Numbered from the stretch's first letter, positions 25,149 through 33,856 are shown. The stretch is 64,000 nucleotides of DNA from Thermococcus radiotolerans (GCF_002214565.1 NZ_CP015106.1:62001-126000); one strand, 5' to 3'. Numbers and translations are program-made. The notes: generated by a model not told the origin, from the letters alone.

Positions 25149-25808
25149 ATGGAATCGCGCCGTGAGGAGGAGATAACGCCTGTCGACATTCTCCTCCAGC
25201 TCGTCACCATGGGCAAGGTCGACCCATGGAACATAGACATCGTCGACCTGACCGAGAAGTACATCGAGAGGCTCAGGGAGATGAAGGAGCTCGACCTCCG
25301 CGTTTCGGCGAGGGCTATCCTGGCGGCGTCAATCCTCGTCAGGATGAAGAGCGAGGCCCTGCTCCACGCCGACGAGGAGGAAGAGGAGGAGCACCACGAG
25401 GAGCGCATAAGGGTCGAGGTTGAGCCTTTGGCTCCCCCGCTAAGGAGGGTAGAGCGCTACTACACCTTCGACGACCTGCTCGATGCGCTCATGGACGCCC
25501 TCGAGGAGGCCGAGAAGAGGAAGCCGAGGAAGAGGAAGAAGGTCGAGATAGAGGAGGAGGTCTTCGTAGTCGACGACTTCCGCGTTGACATCGAGAAGCA
25601 CGTCTACAGGCTCCACGAGATAGTCGTGGAGATGTACAGGGAGAGCAGGGAGCCGATAAACTTCTGGGACCTCGTCTTCGACCCAACGCCGAAGATAGTC
25701 GCCAGAACCTTCCTCTACCTCCTGTTCCTCTCCAATATGGGCAAGGTTGACCTCATTCAGGAGGAGCCCTTCGGGGACATACTCGTCGTGCCCGTGGAGG
25801 AGGCCTGA
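25149..25808 (+). CDS. scpA: Segregation and condensation protein A (kleisin)
   Basis: A 219-residue kleisin. The N-terminus (EEITPVDILLQLVTMGKVDPWNIDI and LDLRVSARAILAASILVRMKSEAL) is the SMC-neck binding helical part; an acidic linker (EEEEEEHHEE) follows; the C-terminal winged helix (VARTFLYLLFLSNMGKVDLIQ) binds the other SMC head. I start at ATG 25149 because GAGAGGTGA lies just before it; the in-frame GTG at 25140 is part of that site. Its last 52 nt overlap the convergent gene at 25757. Confidence 0.94.
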   Translation: MESRREEEITPVDILLQLVTMGKVDPWNIDIVDLTEKYIERLREMKELDLRVSARAILAASILVRMKSEALLHADEEEEEEHHEERIRVEVEPLAPPLRRVERYYTFDDLLDALMDALEEAEKRKPRKRKKVEIEEEVFVVDDFRVDIEKHVYRLHEIVVEMYRESREPINFWDLVFDPTPKIVARTFLYLLFLSNMGKVDLIQEEPFGDILVVPVEEA

Positions 25809-26227
25809 TTTCTTTCCTCCCTCTTTGCAGGCCTTATCGTTATGACCAGCAGGGGTTCCTCGCTTCCTATGTAGAGGCTCTTCTTTTCCCGGTTTATGTA
25901 GAAGCAGTACCTCCCGTTCGGAAGGCCTTTAACGAATTTTCGGGGGAGTGTATGCCTTGCAGTTCTACCATCGAAGAAGACGCAGTCGTAGGCCTCGGAA
26001 ATCTCGGAAACCCTCCTCCTGATTTCCTCCAGGGATAGCATCTCGCATTCGAGCCTGGCACAGACCAGGCTCTTTTTCCCGTCCGTGAGGATTACCACTT
26101 TCTCGTTCACATCGATCTTCCGCGAGCGGTCGAGAAAGTCCCACAGCTCGGCGTATATTCGTTCAAGCCTCCGCTTCTTCGCCAGCCTTTTGACGAGCCT
26201 CTCCTTGGCGTGCCTCGTGAGGAGCAT
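25757..26227 (-). CDS. Hypothetical protein, DUF4258/RelE-like start
   Basis: A 156-residue basic protein. MLLTRHAKERLVKRLAKKRR resembles the opening of DUF4258 and RelE-type proteins (His-Ala-Lys-Glu-Arg), and a beta-rich part (KVVILTDGKKSLVCARL, ARHTLPRKF, RYCFYINREKKSLYIGSE) follows. The toxin idea is weak because no partner gene adjoins. The last 17 residues, low-complexity and rich in Ser, Thr and Gly, are encoded antisense to the end of scpA and look like a tail gained by loss of an earlier stop. Confidence 0.55.
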   Translation of the reverse strand: MLLTRHAKERLVKRLAKKRRLERIYAELWDFLDRSRKIDVNEKVVILTDGKKSLVCARLECEMLSLEEIRRRVSEISEAYDCVFFDGRTARHTLPRKFVKGLPNGRYCFYINREKKSLYIGSEEPLLVITIRPAKREERNQASSTGTTSMSPKGSS

Positions 26228-26247
26228 GCCCTAACTTCGTCCGAGAA

Positions 26248-26255
26248 TTTATAAA
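26248..26255 (+). promoter_or_regulatory. TATA box of hef
   Basis: TTTATAAA lies so that initiation about 25 nt downstream falls at or next to the ATG at 26277, predicting a leaderless or nearly leaderless hef transcript. This agrees with the lack of a ribosome binding site there. Confidence 0.55.
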
Positions 26256-26276
26256 CTTCGCCGAGGATATAGGCAC

Positions 26277-28649
26277 ATGTATCTTCGCCGCGATCTAATC
26301 GAGCCCCGCGTTTATCAGGAGGTAATCTACGCCCGCTGCAAGGAAACCAACTGCCTCGTTGTCCTGCCAACGGGGTTAGGAAAGACGCTTATAGCCATGC
26401 TCATAGCCGATTACAGGCTCTCGAAGTACGGCGGCAAGGTTCTCATGCTCGCCCCGACGAAGCCTTTAGCAGTCCAGCACGCCGAGAGCTTCAGGCGGCT
26501 CTTCGACCTTCCCCCCGAGAGGATCAACGTCCTCACCGGCGAACTCTCCCCCAAACAGAGGGCCGAATTGTGGGTGAGGAGCACGGTAATAACCGCCACG
26601 CCCCAGACCGTTGAAAACGACATCCTTACCGGAAAAATCTCTCTGGAGGACGTTGTTCTGCTCGTTTTTGACGAGGCTCACAGGGCGGTGGGAAACTACT
26701 CCTACGTCTTCATAGCCAAGGAGTACCTCAGGACTGCCAAGCACCCGCTCGTGCTCGGCCTTACGGCATCCCCCGGAAGCGACGAGGAGAGGATACGGGA
26801 GATAGTCAGGAACCTCGGGATAGAGCGCATCGAGATAAGAACCGAGAGCTCCCCTGACGTCAAACCCTACGTTCAGAGGATGAGCTTCGAGTGGGTGAAG
26901 GTCGAGCTCCCCGGCATCTACAAGGAGGTGCGCTCCCTTCTGAGGGAGATGCTCAAGGAGAGCCTCAAACCCCTCGCCCAGTTCAAGCTGGTGAGCACGT
27001 ACTCGCCGGACATCTCAAAGAGGGAGGTTCTCCAGGCGGGTTCAAAGATAAACCAGGAGGTCGCGAGGGGCAACTACGAGCTCGGCCGGCTTAGGATGTA
27101 CCAGGCCAAGGCGGTAAAGTTGCAGCACGCGATAGAGCTGCTTGAGACGCAGGGGCTAACTGCGCTGAGGGCGTACCTCAAGAAGCTCAGGGAGGACAAG
27201 AGGACGAAATCCAGCAGGCAGCTCATGGAAGACCCGCGCATGAGGAAGGTGATATACCTCCTCGTTCAGGCGAAGGAGCTTGGCCTTGACCATCCAAAGA
27301 TGGAGAGCATGTTGAGTCTGGTTAAGGAGCAGCTGAAGAAAAAGCCGAACTCAAAAATCATAGTCTTCACGAACTACCGCGACACCGGGAGGAAGATCGT
27401 CGAGGTTCTCCGCGGTGAGGGAATAACGGCCGAGCGCTTCATCGGGCAGGCGAGCAGGAGCAACGACAGGGGGATGAGCCAGAAAGAGCAGAAGGAGACC
27501 CTTGAGAGGTTCTCGCGCGGCGAGTTCAACGTTTTGGTGGCCACGAGCGTCGGTGAGGAAGGCCTCGACGTGCCCGAAGTTGATCTCGTCATCTTCTACG
27601 AGCCAGTGCCCTCGGCCATAAGGAGCATCCAGAGGCGCGGAAGAACCGGGAGGCACAGACCGGGAAGGGTCGTTATACTGATGGCCAAGGGGACGCGTGA
27701 TGAAGCCTACTACTGGAGCTCCCGGAGGAAGGAAAAGGGCATGTTCGAGGCTATAAGGAAGATAGCGCGTGAACTTGAAAAAGCTCATCCACGCCGGGCT
27801 GAAATAAGGGAAAAGGTTCCGGAGCGTGTTGAGATGCCCTCAAAGGGAAAAATAGCTTCCCTCGATGAGTTCCTGAAGCCAAAGAAAAAGCCCGAAAAGG
27901 CTGAGAAGGTGGAGAAGGCCGAGAAAGCCGGGCCTTCCAAGGAGGAGGTCTATGAAAAGCTCCCGATAAAGCCTGTCTTTGTGAAGAAGCCCAGGGGGAT
28001 AGTCGTTTACGTTGACAACCGCGAGCTTAGGAGCGGCGTTCCAAAGCACCTGAAGGAGCTCGGAGCGGAGATAGAGGTCAGAACCCTCGACGTTGCCGAC
28101 TACGTTGTGAGCGAGGAGATTGGGATAGAGAGGAAGAGCGCCAACGACTTCATACAGTCCATCATCGACGGCAGGCTCTTCGACCAGGTTGAGAGGCTGA
28201 AGAGGGCCTACGAGAAGCCGGTGATAATCCTAGAGGGCGAACTCTATGGCATACGGAACGTTCATCCCAACGCCATCAGGGGCGCCATAGCCGCCGTAAC
28301 ACTCGACTGGGGGGTTCCGATACTGTTCTCCTCCGGAACCGAGGAGACGGCACAGTTCATCTACCTCATGGCCAAGCGCGAGCAGGAGGAGAGGAAGAAG
28401 GAGGTTCGCCTCAGGAGCGAGAAGAAGGCCTTAACCCTCGCCGAGAGGCAGAGGCTCATCGTTGAGGGCCTCCCCTACGTCTCGTCCACACTTGCGAAGA
28501 GGCTCCTCAGGCACTTCGGAAACGTTGAGCGCGTTTTCACCGCTACGGAGGAGGAGCTCCAGGAAGTCGAGGGAATAGGCAAAAAGAAGGCGAGGGAGAT
28601 AAGGAAGGTGATAACCGCCCCCTACGTTGAGGACGAGGACAAAGCTTAA
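26277..28649 (+). CDS. hef: Hef: fork-structure helicase/nuclease (FANCM/XPF family)
   Basis: A 790-residue protein joining an SF2 helicase to an XPF nuclease. Helicase: LPTGLGKTLIAML (Walker A, about 30-42), VFDEAHRAVGNYS (DEAH), LTASPGS, then IVFTNYRDTGRK, VATSVGEEGLDVP and RRGRTGRHRPGR. Nuclease: VYVDNRELRSGVPKHL and the catalytic GIERKSANDF (ERKxxxD), then two helix-hairpin-helix segments (YVSSTLAKRLLRHFG and EVEGIGKKKAREIRK). A basic Pro/Lys/Glu linker (about 525-560) joins the parts. It opens and cuts stalled replication forks. It is slightly longer than the Pyrococcus protein; no intein is present. Confidence 0.97.
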   Translation: MYLRRDLIEPRVYQEVIYARCKETNCLVVLPTGLGKTLIAMLIADYRLSKYGGKVLMLAPTKPLAVQHAESFRRLFDLPPERINVLTGELSPKQRAELWVRSTVITATPQTVENDILTGKISLEDVVLLVFDEAHRAVGNYSYVFIAKEYLRTAKHPLVLGLTASPGSDEERIREIVRNLGIERIEIRTESSPDVKPYVQRMSFEWVKVELPGIYKEVRSLLREMLKESLKPLAQFKLVSTYSPDISKREVLQAGSKINQEVARGNYELGRLRMYQAKAVKLQHAIELLETQGLTALRAYLKKLREDKRTKSSRQLMEDPRMRKVIYLLVQAKELGLDHPKMESMLSLVKEQLKKKPNSKIIVFTNYRDTGRKIVEVLRGEGITAERFIGQASRSNDRGMSQKEQKETLERFSRGEFNVLVATSVGEEGLDVPEVDLVIFYEPVPSAIRSIQRRGRTGRHRPGRVVILMAKGTRDEAYYWSSRRKEKGMFEAIRKIARELEKAHPRRAEIREKVPERVEMPSKGKIASLDEFLKPKKKPEKAEKVEKAEKAGPSKEEVYEKLPIKPVFVKKPRGIVVYVDNRELRSGVPKHLKELGAEIEVRTLDVADYVVSEEIGIERKSANDFIQSIIDGRLFDQVERLKRAYEKPVIILEGELYGIRNVHPNAIRGAIAAVTLDWGVPILFSSGTEETAQFIYLMAKREQEERKKEVRLRSEKKALTLAERQRLIVEGLPYVSSTLAKRLLRHFGNVERVFTATEEELQEVEGIGKKKAREIRKVITAPYVEDEDKA

Positions 28650-28670
28650 GTCAGGATTTGGGGAAATTCC

Positions 28671-28744
28671 ATTGCCCCCGGGAAACCGCGGGGGATGAGC
28701 GCCTCGGCGAGCCGTGATTCCCCTTCGCTCCCCGGGGGCACACT
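28671..28744 (+). ncRNA. H/ACA guide RNA candidate
   Basis: TGCCCCCGGG (28673-28682) pairs perfectly with CCCGGGGGCA (28731-28740), and ACA overlaps the end of this stem (28740-28742). Inside is a pocket (AAACCGC left, TTCGCTC right) around an upper stem that closes GGGGA with TTCCCC and contains ATGAG and GTGAT, able to form the sheared G-A pairs of a kink-turn that binds L7Ae. This is the archaeal H/ACA plan. The left pocket AAACCGC is complementary to GCGGUUU and the right GCTC to GAGC, both within the archaeal 16S segment GGAGCCUGCGGUUUAAUU, suggesting pseudouridylation there. It could otherwise be a terminator of hef. Confidence 0.55.
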
Positions 28745-28750
28745 TCTCGG

Positions 28751-29593
28751 TTACCTTGTGACGATGGCGTTCACCCCGGCCGCCGCTAGGGTAAGCAGCT
28801 CGAAGACCTTGTAGGCTTCCTCCACCGTTTTGGTCTCGAACTCGACCGTCTTTCCATCTATGCGCTTCACGAAGGGCAGCAGTTCAGCCGTGTCCGCCAT
28901 GTCGCTTCTGAGGAAGCGAACCCTAACGTGAACGGGCTCCTTCATCACGAGCGCCTTCGCTTCTCCCCTCTTCAGCCTCTCGACGGCCTCTCTAACGCCT
29001 TCCCTCAGCATGGTCTTTATCCTGCGCATTCCGGGACTCTTGGCGGCGTAGCGCGAGGGGGACTCCTTGAAGGGGACGCCGACGACCCAGGGGGTGAAGG
29101 CCTTAACGTCGGTCTCTATCAGCCTCCTGTCCCCGCCGACCAGAATTACCGGAATTCCCCAGCTCCCTAGAAGGTATGTGTTGAGCAGGAACTCGCTCAC
29201 CTCAACGCCGTTTATTTCAAGCCGGTCTATACTCGCCCCGCTGTAGGTGTGGTCGAAGGTCGCTCTATCGGTTCCAGCCTTGGCATGGTACCCGAGGAAA
29301 AGCGCGGCATCGCTCCCCTTTGCGAAGGCCACCATGCTGAGCGGCCTCGGAAAGCCCCTAACTAGTTCCACATAATCGGGCGTGTCCTCGGGCAGGATGT
29401 TGACCATCGGCCCGTGGCTGTCGGCTATGATGATCTCATCAAAACCGTTTTCATGAAGCGTCTCGGCCGTGACCTTTGCTATCTCGGTTGCTATCCTTCT
29501 AGCCTCGCCGTACAGGGCACCCTTCACGAAGAGATGCTCCCTGCTGACGATATAGGGCAGGCCCTCAAGGTCGAGGGATATGAAGGCACGCAT
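28751..29593 (-). CDS. M55-family D-aminopeptidase-like metallopeptidase
   Basis: A 280-residue protein. FISLDLEGLPYIV gives the Asp-x-Glu zinc ligands, IIIADSHGPMVNIL the first histidine, GYHAKAGT and FDHTYSG further ligands, matching the DppA/M55 family of D-aminopeptidases that form decamers. The substrate in archaea is not established; D-Ala peptides are the bacterial substrate. The start is ATG 29593; a GGTGAT just upstream serves as ribosome binding site, so earlier in-frame GTG/ATG codons are unlikely. Confidence 0.85.
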   Translation of the reverse strand: MRAFISLDLEGLPYIVSREHLFVKGALYGEARRIATEIAKVTAETLHENGFDEIIIADSHGPMVNILPEDTPDYVELVRGFPRPLSMVAFAKGSDAALFLGYHAKAGTDRATFDHTYSGASIDRLEINGVEVSEFLLNTYLLGSWGIPVILVGGDRRLIETDVKAFTPWVVGVPFKESPSRYAAKSPGMRRIKTMLREGVREAVERLKRGEAKALVMKEPVHVRVRFLRSDMADTAELLPFVKRIDGKTVEFETKTVEEAYKVFELLTLAAAGVNAIVTR

Positions 29594-29704
29594 CGGCATC
29601 ACCACGATAAAAATCGAAGCGATAAAAGATAAGTCTTGTGGTAGGCGCCATAACTGCGGGGAATATACGGCACGAAATTCAATAATTCCCGCTCATGAAA
29701 AAGG
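29594..29704. other. Divergent intergenic region with an imperfect inverted repeat
   Basis: Between the divergent genes at 29593 and 29745, GCGGGGAAT (29656-29664) and ATTCCCGC (29685-29692) form an imperfect inverted repeat separated by about 20 bp. Its position between two promoters could make it an operator, but the spacing is wide and the pairing imperfect, so confidence is low. No gene is visible here. Confidence 0.3.
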
Positions 29705-29711
29705 TTATATA
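29705..29711 (+). promoter_or_regulatory. TATA box of the gene at 29745
   Basis: TTATATA within AAGGTTATATAGGG lies 34 nt upstream of the ATG, with GTGGTGAT as ribosome binding site between. Confidence 0.55.
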
Positions 29712-29744
29712 GGGCTTCTTTCATAGAATAGAGTGGTGATTGGT

Positions 29745-29984
29745 ATGCAAATCGTTGAACTCGACATTAAATTGCCCTACGAAGGAAGGGGGAAGATTCT
29801 GAGCCGTCTTTATGAAAAGGTTAGGGGCAAGATTCGGGACATACACTTCTTCCCGCCAACCCTGGAGGGCATTAGCGAAATCAGGATGGAGATAGTCGAA
29901 GATGACGCTCCAAAGCTTCTCTCCGAGCTCAAAAGGATAATCAAAAACGGAAAGGTAACCTTCAAGGTCCTCTCTGAGGCCTAA
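29745..29984 (+). CDS. Small conserved hypothetical protein
   Basis: A 79-residue protein predicted beta-alpha-beta-beta-alpha-beta, like a small ferredoxin-like/ACT-type domain: MQIVELDIKLPYEG, a helix (GRGKILSRLYEKVRGKI), then paired strands. No catalytic motif. I start at ATG 29745 because GTG codons at 29733-29738 lie in the ribosome binding site. Its stop overlaps the convergent GGGP synthase gene by 4 nt. Confidence 0.65.
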   Translation: MQIVELDIKLPYEGRGKILSRLYEKVRGKIRDIHFFPPTLEGISEIRMEIVEDDAPKLLSELKRIIKNGKVTFKVLSEA

Positions 29985-30742
29985 CCCTTTATCCCCTTAT
30001 TGAGTTCTTCCAGCTTTTCTCTGGCCTTCTCAAGCGAATCCGCCTTCTCTATCGCCGTTCCTGTGACGATGATGTCGGCCCCGGCCTCGACGGCCATTCT
30101 TGCCTGTTCCCCGGTTCTTATGCCACCTCCGACGATGAGCGGTACCTCTATAACCCTCCGGACGAGGGAGATCATCTCCGGCGGAACGGGCTCCCTCGCC
30201 CCGCTTCCTGCTTCGAGATAGACGAGGCGCATTCCCAGGTACTGTCCAGCCAGGGCGTAGGCCGCCGCAATCTTCGGCTTGTGCCTAGGGATTGGCTTGG
30301 CGTCGCCAATCCAGCCGACGGTTTCCCCGGGCTCGATGATGAGGTAGGCCATCGGAATAGGTTCTATTCCGTAGCGTTTGACAGTGAAGGCGCCAAGGGC
30401 CTGGGAACCGGTTATGAAAAACGGGTTGGTCGAGTTGAGCAGGCTCATGAAGAATATCGCGTCGGCGTGCCTGCTTATCCCCCCGTGGGAACCGGGAAAT
30501 AGTATCGTTGGAAGGCTCGAGTTCTCCTTTATTGCCCTCACGACACCATTCAGAACGTCCCCCTCGGCCCCGGTGGAGCCGCCTATCATCACCGCATCAG
30601 CGCCGACTTCTTCACTCATCCTCGCTATCTCTCCGGCGATATCTGGGGTAACGTCGTCGGGATCGATGAGAACGAAGTGGAGCTTCTCTCTCTTGAGCTT
30701 TTCATGAATGTAGGACTCAACTCTCCCCAGTTCGAGCTTCAT
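29981..30742 (-). CDS. Geranylgeranylglyceryl phosphate synthase
   Basis: A 253-residue TIM-barrel enzyme of the GGGPS/PcrB family: HFVLIDPDDVTPD, MIGGSTGAEGDVLNGVV, ILFPGSHGGISRHADAIFFM, then YLEAGSGAREPVP and VGGGIRTGEQARM (phosphate-binding). It joins geranylgeranyl diphosphate to glycerol-1-phosphate, the first ether-lipid step. The substrate comes from the G1P dehydrogenase encoded at 42572-43612. ATG 30742 is preferred over GTG 30751, which overlaps the GGTGAGG ribosome binding site. It overlaps the GIY-YIG gene upstream by 26 nt. Confidence 0.95.
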   Translation of the reverse strand: MKLELGRVESYIHEKLKREKLHFVLIDPDDVTPDIAGEIARMSEEVGADAVMIGGSTGAEGDVLNGVVRAIKENSSLPTILFPGSHGGISRHADAIFFMSLLNSTNPFFITGSQALGAFTVKRYGIEPIPMAYLIIEPGETVGWIGDAKPIPRHKPKIAAAYALAGQYLGMRLVYLEAGSGAREPVPPEMISLVRRVIEVPLIVGGGIRTGEQARMAVEAGADIIVTGTAIEKADSLEKAREKLEELNKGIKG

Positions 30743-31181
30743 TTTCCTCACCGAATTCTATAGCTTCCCTCTCGCTTTTAACCCTTTTCCATTTCAGACC
30801 CAGTCCTTCGAGGATTCTGATAAGGAGGGCGTCCGGTTCTTCGTCGAATCTGTAGAGGTTCGTCTCCACCCTAACGTCACCAGCTCCGAAACCCTCCACC
30901 GGCTCCCCATGCCTGGAGACCTCCACTGAGAGCTTCTCCTCAAGCCTCTCCTCGCTCGGAATCATGTACGCCCTCAGGAGCTCCGCATCCTTCAGGAGGA
31001 AGTCTATGTGCCAGTGAAGCTTTTTGTGCCTCCTGAAGTGCCTGGCGACCCTTTTCTCGAGGGAGTTCATGGCGGAGCCGACGTAGACGTAGTATCCGCC
31101 CTTTAAGGGGAACCTGCGTCCCTTCGTGGTTATTTCGCTCTCCTTGGGCAGATGGATAACCAGGAAGTACGCGCCCTTCAT
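30717..31181 (-). CDS. GIY-YIG domain protein (DUF123)
   Basis: A 154-residue protein. YFLVIHLPKESEI then GGYYVYVGSAMNSLEKRVARH contains the GIY-YIG-like pair with its following Arg, and HWHIDFLL the next conserved block of DUF123. A separate C-terminal tail (about 120-154) is Glu-rich. DUF123 proteins are presumed nucleases related to UvrC/Slx1, sometimes fused to endonuclease III, which hints at DNA repair. It runs into the lipid gene by a 26-nt overlap. ATG 31181 is preferred to GTG 31196. Confidence 0.8.
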   Translation of the reverse strand: MKGAYFLVIHLPKESEITTKGRRFPLKGGYYVYVGSAMNSLEKRVARHFRRHKKLHWHIDFLLKDAELLRAYMIPSEERLEEKLSVEVSRHGEPVEGFGAGDVRVETNLYRFDEEPDALLIRILEGLGLKWKRVKSEREAIEFGEENEARTGES

Positions 31182-31202
31182 GGAAGTGACTCCCACTCAG
31201 AG

Positions 31203-31210
31203 TTTATAAA
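31203..31210 (+). promoter_or_regulatory. TATA box of the DUF2095 gene
   Basis: TTTATAAA is 33 nt upstream of the ATG at 31243; the same AT-rich block also lies just upstream of the divergent GIY-YIG gene. Confidence 0.5.
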
Positions 31211-31242
31211 CCCTCAAGCCTAATTCCCCATAGGTGTGGAGA

Positions 31243-31629
31243 ATGGACGAAAAGAAAAAGAAGCGCCCCGTTGACGAGTTTGCCTGGCAGGAGTATGACA
31301 AAGAGGAGTTTGAGGAGCGTTTCCCTGCCCTAGCGAAGGAACTCGAGGAGGAAGGGGTTCCGATAGACGCTTACAGAACCGACGAGAAGAAGGCCATCGA
31401 CGAGGAGGCGAGGGATTTCTCCGGCTACAATCCAACCGTCATAGACTTTCTCAGGAGATGCGAGACCGATGACGAGGCGCTTGAGATAATCAACTGGATG
31501 GAGGAGCGTGGGGAGATAACCCACGAGATGGCCAAGGAGCTGCGCATAACCCTAGTCCAGAAGGGTGTGAGGGCTTTCGGCTCCAAAAAAGAGTGGGGAT
31601 GGTACGAGAGACACAGAAAGAGGGAATAA
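31243..31629 (+). CDS. DUF2095-like conserved archaeal protein
   Basis: A 128-residue charged, helical protein. The opening (VDEFAWQEYDKEEFEERFPALAKEL, in part) and the later FLRRCETDDEALEIINWMEERGEI and GSKKEWGWYERHRKRE recall an archaeal family known as DUF2095. No function is known. ATG 31243 follows GGTGTGGAG; the GTG at 31234 would lie inside that site. It is convergent with the AMP phosphorylase gene, with 1 nt between stops. Confidence 0.7.
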   Translation: MDEKKKKRPVDEFAWQEYDKEEFEERFPALAKELEEEGVPIDAYRTDEKKAIDEEARDFSGYNPTVIDFLRRCETDDEALEIINWMEERGEITHEMAKELRITLVQKGVRAFGSKKEWGWYERHRKRE

Positions 31630-31630
31630 T

Positions 31631-33142
31631 TCAGATGTTCCCTATCCTCTGCAGGACCATTCCCTCTATCCTTATCGGCTCCGTTCTCCTGGCGAGGACT
31701 ATCGCCTGGTCGAGCCTTGCTTCGCTCTCGGCGCGTATCGTGAATAGAGGATCGCCTTCCTTGACCTTTTCTCCGACCTTGACGTAGAGTTCTATCCCGG
31801 CTCCCTTGTCCTCCGGGGCACCGGCGGCCCTCGCTATCCCCGTTATTGCCTTGTTGTCTATCCCGGTTATGTAGCCGCTGATGGGGGCCGTGAAGGTGTA
31901 GGTCTTATCGCCTATCGGTATCTCCTCCGGCTTGATGTCGGGGTTTCCGCCCTGCTCCTCTATAATTTCCCTCATCTTCTCGTAGGCCTTTCCGCTCTCC
32001 AGGATTTCCCTCGCCATCTTCTTGCCCATCCCTGTCGGCGCCACTCCTCCCATCTCAAGGAGAATGCCCGCCAGCCCAGTGGCCTTCTCTATCAGGCTTC
32101 CGGGGCCCTTCCCCGTCATGAGCGCCGATAGGGCCTCCCTGGCCTCAAGCGCCGGACCGACGGTGTGACCTATCGGCTGACCGCCGTAGGTTATGGCCAC
32201 CTCCACGTACTGGCCGAGCCTTCTGCCCAGCTCTATGAAGTCCCTGGAGAGGGCCCTGGCCTGATCGACCGTCTCCACCTTGACGCCCTTGCCCGTTGGG
32301 ATGTCGATGAGGACGTACTGGCTTCCCATCGCGTACTTCTTTGACATTATGCTGGCGAGCATGAGGCCGGTCGGGTCGATGCTCAGCGCGCGTTCGGACT
32401 TTATCGTGATGTCGTCGGCCGGGGCGAGGTTCAGAGCGCCGCCCCAGACCATACAGGCGCCTATCTTCTCCACGATGCGCTTTATCTCGTCGAGGGAGAA
32501 GCTTACGTCAGCGAAAACCTCGACCACGTCGGCGGTGCCTGCGGCGCTTGTGATTGCCCTCGAGCTGGTCTTGGGTATCGTCAAACCGGCGGCGGCGACG
32601 ATGGGCACGACGAGTATGTTGGTCTTGTTTCCGGGGACGCCTCCGATGCTGTGGACGTCCATGATCGGCTTTCTGTCTATATCAAGCATGTCTCCGGTCT
32701 CGGCCATCGCTATCGTCAGCGCGGCAATCTCGTCCATGTCGAGGCCGTTTATCTCAAGTGAGGTGACGAAGGAGCTTATCTCGATGTCGCGGAGCTTCCT
32801 GTCCACGATGTCTTTGATTATCGCCTCTATCTCGACCTTCCTGAGCTTCCCTCCGTGCATCTTCTTCTTTATGTAGCGGACGCTCTCGGGGGTGCCGCTT
32901 GGTATAACGGTGACGACCTCACCCTCGGAGAAGCTGTGGAGCCCGAGTATGTCCCTGCTTATCCCAATCTCTCCCTCCTTCACGAGGTTGCTCACGACAA
33001 CGCTTCCGTAGACGGTTTTCTTTCCGGCCTCGATCTTCACGAGGTCATCCGGGTGGAGTTTGGCCTTCTTGGCTTCCTTCTCGTTGATGAAGACCGAATA
33101 CCTCCCGCTGTACATGTCGAGTATCCTAATCTTGGCCTTCAT
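31631..33142 (-). CDS. deoA: AMP phosphorylase
   Basis: A 503-residue protein. An archaea-specific N-terminal domain ([20 protein letters not shown]) precedes the nucleoside phosphorylase fold: [20 protein letters not shown] (phosphate/base site), [27 protein letters not shown] and [15 protein letters not shown]. It phosphorolyses AMP (and CMP, UMP) to base and ribose-1,5-bisphosphate, which feeds archaeal RuBisCO through an isomerase; those partners are not in the window. The length equals that of the studied Thermococcus enzyme. ATG 33142 is at proper distance from GGGAGG. Confidence 0.95.
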   Translation of the reverse strand: MKAKIRILDMYSGRYSVFINEKEAKKAKLHPDDLVKIEAGKKTVYGSVVVSNLVKEGEIGISRDILGLHSFSEGEVVTVIPSGTPESVRYIKKKMHGGKLRKVEIEAIIKDIVDRKLRDIEISSFVTSLEINGLDMDEIAALTIAMAETGDMLDIDRKPIMDVHSIGGVPGNKTNILVVPIVAAAGLTIPKTSSRAITSAAGTADVVEVFADVSFSLDEIKRIVEKIGACMVWGGALNLAPADDITIKSERALSIDPTGLMLASIMSKKYAMGSQYVLIDIPTGKGVKVETVDQARALSRDFIELGRRLGQYVEVAITYGGQPIGHTVGPALEAREALSALMTGKGPGSLIEKATGLAGILLEMGGVAPTGMGKKMAREILESGKAYEKMREIIEEQGGNPDIKPEEIPIGDKTYTFTAPISGYITGIDNKAITGIARAAGAPEDKGAGIELYVKVGEKVKEGDPLFTIRAESEARLDQAIVLARRTEPIRIEGMVLQRIGNI

Positions 33143-33268
33143 GATCATCCCTCCCTTTCACACACGAGTTCACAGTATTGGACAGAAGAGTACTTAAATG
33201 TTTTCAACTGATTGACCGTCAAAATGAGCACAGCCGTTCATAAAGCTTGGCAGAGAAATGTAAAAAGA

Positions 33269-33517
33269 TCAGCCGCTGAGACCCTGGCCGTACTCGGCCA
33301 CCGGAACCACGCTGTTCTGGAGCTCGCCGGTGCTGAGGAGAACCCTCACGACGTCGGGGACTATCTCCCTCACCGCCGGCGGCAGAAGTCCCTCTCCCCT
33401 GAGATAGTAGCCAACGACCTCGCTCAGTGGGGCGCTTACGAGCCTGCCCTTAAAAACACGGACCACCTTATCCTCCACCTCGACTATCCTGTCTGGATAG
33501 CCGAGCCTAACCTTCAT
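33269..33517 (-). CDS. Small conserved hypothetical protein
   Basis: An 82-residue protein (KVRLGYPDRIVEVEDKVVRV at the start, then two short helices and SVVPVAEYGQGLSG at the end). No motif or membrane segment is seen. The start is the ATG at 33517 after GGGGTGGGG, rather than a codon 25 positions earlier. It lies downstream of the NfeD-stomatin-MinD cluster on the same strand, 90 bp after its neighbour, so it may belong to the same transcript. Confidence 0.6.
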   Translation of the reverse strand: MKVRLGYPDRIVEVEDKVVRVFKGRLVSAPLSEVVGYYLRGEGLLPPAVREIVPDVVRVLLSTGELQNSVVPVAEYGQGLSG

Positions 33518-33607
33518 AGCGCCCCACCCCCAGAATGGAATTAATACTGAAGGGCTTTTAAAATTTAACGCCACAGAAATGTTTAATAACAAAAGGAACA
33601 GAAAAGC

Positions 33608-33856
33608 TCAGAGGTTCCTGACTTCTTCGTCTATGGACTCTTCAAGGGTCTTCTCCCACTCCTCGACGTCGAAGTCAACGAGCTCGCTCTCAAGGTCCTC
33701 CTTGAGGCTGGTGACGCGCCTCTTGAGGGCACTCTTGGTCTCTTCGTCGTAAACGACGTAGTACGGGTTGCTCTTGGCTGAGTAGTAGAGCATCAAGAGG
33801 ACTATGTTGAGCACGATGAGGATGATCACTATTCCGTAGAGCAGTGCCTCGGCCAT
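33608..33856 (-). CDS. Small membrane protein linked to MinD
   Basis: An 82-residue protein with one membrane segment (about 4-26, LLYGIVIILIVLNIVLLMLYY) and a cytoplasmic charged helix (SALKRRVTSLKEDLESELV) with an acidic end. Its ATG overlaps the MinD stop by one base (TAATG), the tightest coupling in the region. It is a natural candidate for a membrane anchor or activator of the MinD ATPase, by analogy with MinD partners; this is inference from position alone. Confidence 0.7.
   Translation of the reverse strand: MAEALLYGIVIILIVLNIVLLMLYYSAKSNPYYVVYDEETKSALKRRVTSLKEDLESELVDFDVEEWEKTLEESIDEEVRNL

Noticed and set aside
26277-28649. Possible intein in hef
   Set aside because: The reading frame is continuous with all motifs at normal spacing; no intein splicing blocks are seen.
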